Positions 15,078 to 17,071 of a stretch of DNA of 17,071 nt are shown here, in pieces. The translations under genes and the position numbers were made by a program. The stretch's first letter is position 1, and each line of letters starts with the position of its first letter. The notes beneath the pieces are model-generated. The model was not told where the DNA came from and ran no database searches. It saw nothing but the letters and a program-made list of their open reading frames with translations. Source of the stretch: Bacteroidia bacterium (GTDB lineage: Bacteria > Bacteroidota > Bacteroidia > JAESSM01 > NORP286); contig JAESSM010000154.1 of assembly GCA_016764115.1 (NCBI GenBank), forward strand, positions 4,975 through 22,045, read 5' to 3'.

Positions 15078-16262
15078 GTGTATCCAACCATCTCTGATCT
15101 AATATTTGATTTTACCGGAAAGTATATTCCTCTTCCCATTCAAACTTTTGGATTTTTTGTTGTTATCGGTTTAGTTGTGGGTGCTTATTTTATAGGCAGA
15201 GAACTGAAGCGAAAGGAAAATGAAGGGCTTTTAGCCATCATTAAACGAAAGGTTGTAAAAGGTAAGCCTGCAACAATAACCGATTATGTTATCTCTGCAT
15301 TAACAGGTTTTATAATTGGGTTTAAATTATTGGCAGTGTTTTCTGATTATTCAGGATTTGTTGCAAATCCTCAGGACTTTATACTTTCAACCCATGGTTC
15401 AATGTTGGGTGGTGGGATAGGAGCAGGTCTTTCTGCTTTCTTAAAATATCGCGAGAAGTCAAAAGAGAGCAAAGAAGGACAGAGAGAAGTTACCGAAGAA
15501 ATTCATCCGTACGAACTTATTGGAAACATTATTGTTATAGCTGCAATAGCAGGATTTATTGGAGCAAAGATATTCCATAATCTAGAGAATATTGACGAAC
15601 TGATTGCGGATCCTTTGTATGCGCTTGTTGCTTTCAGTGGCTTAACTTACTATGGAGGATTGATCGTAGGCTCTATAGCAGTTCTATATTACACCAGTAA
15701 AAATAAAATTCATCCATTACATATGGTGGATGTTTGTGCACCTGCATTAATACTGACATATGGAGTTGGTCGCATCGGTTGCCATATGTCGGGAGATGGA
15801 GACTGGGGCATTAACAATTTGGCTTCAAAACCTGAGTGGATGGGATTCTTGCCAGATTGGATGTGGTCATTCAATTATCCGCATAATGTGATCAATGAAG
15901 GTATAAGAATCTCGGGTTGTGAAGGCAAAAATTGCTTCATGCTTGAAAATCCAGTTTTTCCAACCCCTTTTTATGAAACCATAATGGCTATTATCATTTT
16001 TGGAATACTTTGGTCCTTAAGAAAGAAGATAAGAATTCCTGGAGTACTGTTTTGTATATACCTTATCTTTAACGGAGTAGAGCGTTTCCTAATTGAACAA
16101 ATTCGTGTGAATTCTGTTTACAATATTTTTGGAGCTGACATCACTCAAGCTGAGATATTATCTGTGGTAATGATAATTATCGGAATAGTTGGAATATGGT
16201 ATTTGAACAGACCGAAAACAAAGGAATCCCTAAAATCAAAACTGGTCTTTCATGAATCTTGA
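15078..16262 (+). CDS. lgt: Prolipoprotein diacylglyceryl transferase (long Bacteroidota form)
   Basis: 394 residues starting at GTG, about 100 longer than the E. coli enzyme. It is an inner-membrane protein with multiple hydrophobic segments (about 21-40, 68-88, 105-122, 148-166, 182-205, 218-234, 300-314, 318-334, 357-376). It transfers diacylglycerol from phosphatidylglycerol to the lipobox Cys of prolipoproteins. The Lgt signature is recognisable as YGVGRIGCHMSGDGDWG (R232, corresponding to E. coli R143), and GVERFLIEQIR carries R336 and E340 (E. coli R239 and E243). At the E. coli N146 position there is Cys235, and the H103 position appears to be Tyr192 (LTYYGGLIVG). The additional membrane pair and charged loop at about 60-145 account for the extra length. 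It overlaps the next gene by 11 bp, so co-translation is likely. Confidence 0.88.
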   Translation: MYPTISDLIFDFTGKYIPLPIQTFGFFVVIGLVVGAYFIGRELKRKENEGLLAIIKRKVVKGKPATITDYVISALTGFIIGFKLLAVFSDYSGFVANPQDFILSTHGSMLGGGIGAGLSAFLKYREKSKESKEGQREVTEEIHPYELIGNIIVIAAIAGFIGAKIFHNLENIDELIADPLYALVAFSGLTYYGGLIVGSIAVLYYTSKNKIHPLHMVDVCAPALILTYGVGRIGCHMSGDGDWGINNLASKPEWMGFLPDWMWSFNYPHNVINEGIRISGCEGKNCFMLENPVFPTPFYETIMAIIIFGILWSLRKKIRIPGVLFCIYLIFNGVERFLIEQIRVNSVYNIFGADITQAEILSVVMIIIGIVGIWYLNRPKTKESLKSKLVFHES

Positions 16263-17049
16263 AAAGCTTTGTTCCCAAGTTTGTGAGATTGTAAGAGAAA
16301 CGGGGGATTTTATCAGAAAAGAATCTTTGAATTTTGATCGAAGCAGTGTTGAGTTTAAATCTTTCAATGCTTTGGTTTCTTATGTTGATACTTCTGCTGA
16401 AAAGCAATTGGTTGAAAATCTAGGAAAGTTACTTCCTGAGGCAGGGTTTATTACTGAAGAGGAAACCATCAGTACAGATAAAAAGGAGCTGAGCTGGGTT
16501 ATTGATCCGTTGGATGGAACAACAAACTTCGTCCATGCAATTCCCGCATTTGCAGTTAGCGTAGCATTAATGAAGGATGACGAAGTAATTATTGGAGTCG
16601 TTTACGAGATATCAAGAGATGAAATGTTCTATGCCTGGAAAGATTCTGTTGCATTCTTAAATGGAAATGAAATTCTCGCTTCTAAGGTAACTAGTTTAGA
16701 GCAAAGTTTAATAGCAACAGGATTCCCATATCAAGATTTTGAGGGGATGCAAAATTATTTGGATGTATTGGTTCATCTTATGAAAAACACACAAGGCTTA
16801 CGGAGATTAGGATCAGCATCTGTTGATTTGGTTTATGTAGCTTGTGGAAAATTTGAAGCATACTTCGAATATGGTCTTAGTTCATGGGATGTGGCCGGAG
16901 GGATTTTAATTGCAAAGCGAGCAGGTGTTCAAATTGCTGATTTTTCCGGTGGTAATAATTATATCTTTGGAGGCGAAATTATTGCATCATGCCCAGGGAT
17001 ATATTCCGATTTTTTAGAATTGATCAAGACATCATTTAATAAAGAATAA
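16252..17049 (+). CDS. Inositol monophosphatase family protein (SuhB-like)
   Basis: 265 residues, cytosolic, complete in the window. The metal-binding motifs of the family are present: GFITEEE (E70), WVIDPLDGTTNF (D85, D88) and SSWDVAGG (D213). DPLDGTTNF followed by FAVSVAL fits inositol-1-phosphatase/SuhB-type enzymes better than CysQ (3'-phosphoadenosine phosphatase). It hydrolyses phosphate monoesters such as myo-inositol phosphate with Mg2+; the physiological substrate here is unknown, as the family is promiscuous. The ATG lies 11 bp inside the lgt 3' end (tttcATGaatcttga), a typical overlapping start. Confidence 0.92.
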   Translation: MNLEKLCSQVCEIVRETGDFIRKESLNFDRSSVEFKSFNALVSYVDTSAEKQLVENLGKLLPEAGFITEEETISTDKKELSWVIDPLDGTTNFVHAIPAFAVSVALMKDDEVIIGVVYEISRDEMFYAWKDSVAFLNGNEILASKVTSLEQSLIATGFPYQDFEGMQNYLDVLVHLMKNTQGLRRLGSASVDLVYVACGKFEAYFEYGLSSWDVAGGILIAKRAGVQIADFSGGNNYIFGGEIIASCPGIYSDFLELIKTSFNKE

Positions 17050-17071
17050 AAAATTGAAGTTACCTAAACAG

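Noticed and set aside
16252..17049. CysQ (3'(2'),5'-bisphosphate nucleotidase) assignment
   Set aside because: The motif DPLDGTTNF followed by a FAVSVAL block fits inositol-monophosphatase/SuhB enzymes; CysQ usually has DPLDGTKEF.

Overview
The window comes from a low-GC genome of the phylum Bacteroidota. Four things support this: a PKD-repeat protein with a type IX secretion (T9SS) C-terminal sorting domain, a PorQ-like T9SS protein, a TonB-dependent receptor with an N-terminal carboxypeptidase-regulatory-like domain paired with a DUF4249-type lipoprotein, and a TAnnTTTG-like promoter box with no clear Shine-Dalgarno sequences. Genus and species cannot be read from the sequence.

Layout. Positions 1-5507 (+) hold the 3' part of a very large secreted protein with 16 recognisable PKD units and a CHU_C-type C-terminus, then porQ 29 bp downstream. 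Positions 5567-6343 (+) encode a DEDDh (DnaQ-like) exonuclease with an ExoX-like C-terminal region. From 6409 to 13658 there are three related secreted tetratricopeptide (TPR) proteins, all on the minus strand. The plus-strand pair TonB receptor + DUF4249 lipoprotein sits between TPR copy 1 and copies 2 and 3. Positions 13722-17049 (+) are a housekeeping run: the MtaB-type tRNA methylthiotransferase, Lgt (prolipoprotein diacylglyceryl transferase) and an inositol-monophosphatase family enzyme.

How the genes fit together. PorQ is known as part of the T9SS attachment machinery that anchors CTD-bearing cargo, and the PKD protein is such a cargo. Lgt would lipidate the DUF4249 lipoprotein, which is expected to sit in the outer membrane beside the TonB receptor. 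The three TPR proteins carry signal peptides and a strictly 42-residue, HP-punctuated repeat. They end in a conserved segment that in my recollection of the family precedes a CHAT protease domain, but no CHAT domain is present.

Most notable observations. (1) An 81-bp palindromic repeat-like sequence lies in frame inside the signal-peptide region of the DUF4249 gene (10149-10229). (2) TPR copy 3 carries a single-base frameshift near 12570. The restored frame runs on for about 70 residues and stops exactly against the GTG start of copy 2. (3) A second palindromic element, also 81 bp, lies in the divergent promoter region (7647-7727). (4) The PKD units carry a regular cysteine pair that suggests one disulfide per domain. 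I see no CRISPR array, tRNA, rRNA or transposase gene. No gene-free stretch exceeds 300 bp; the longest is 174 bp.
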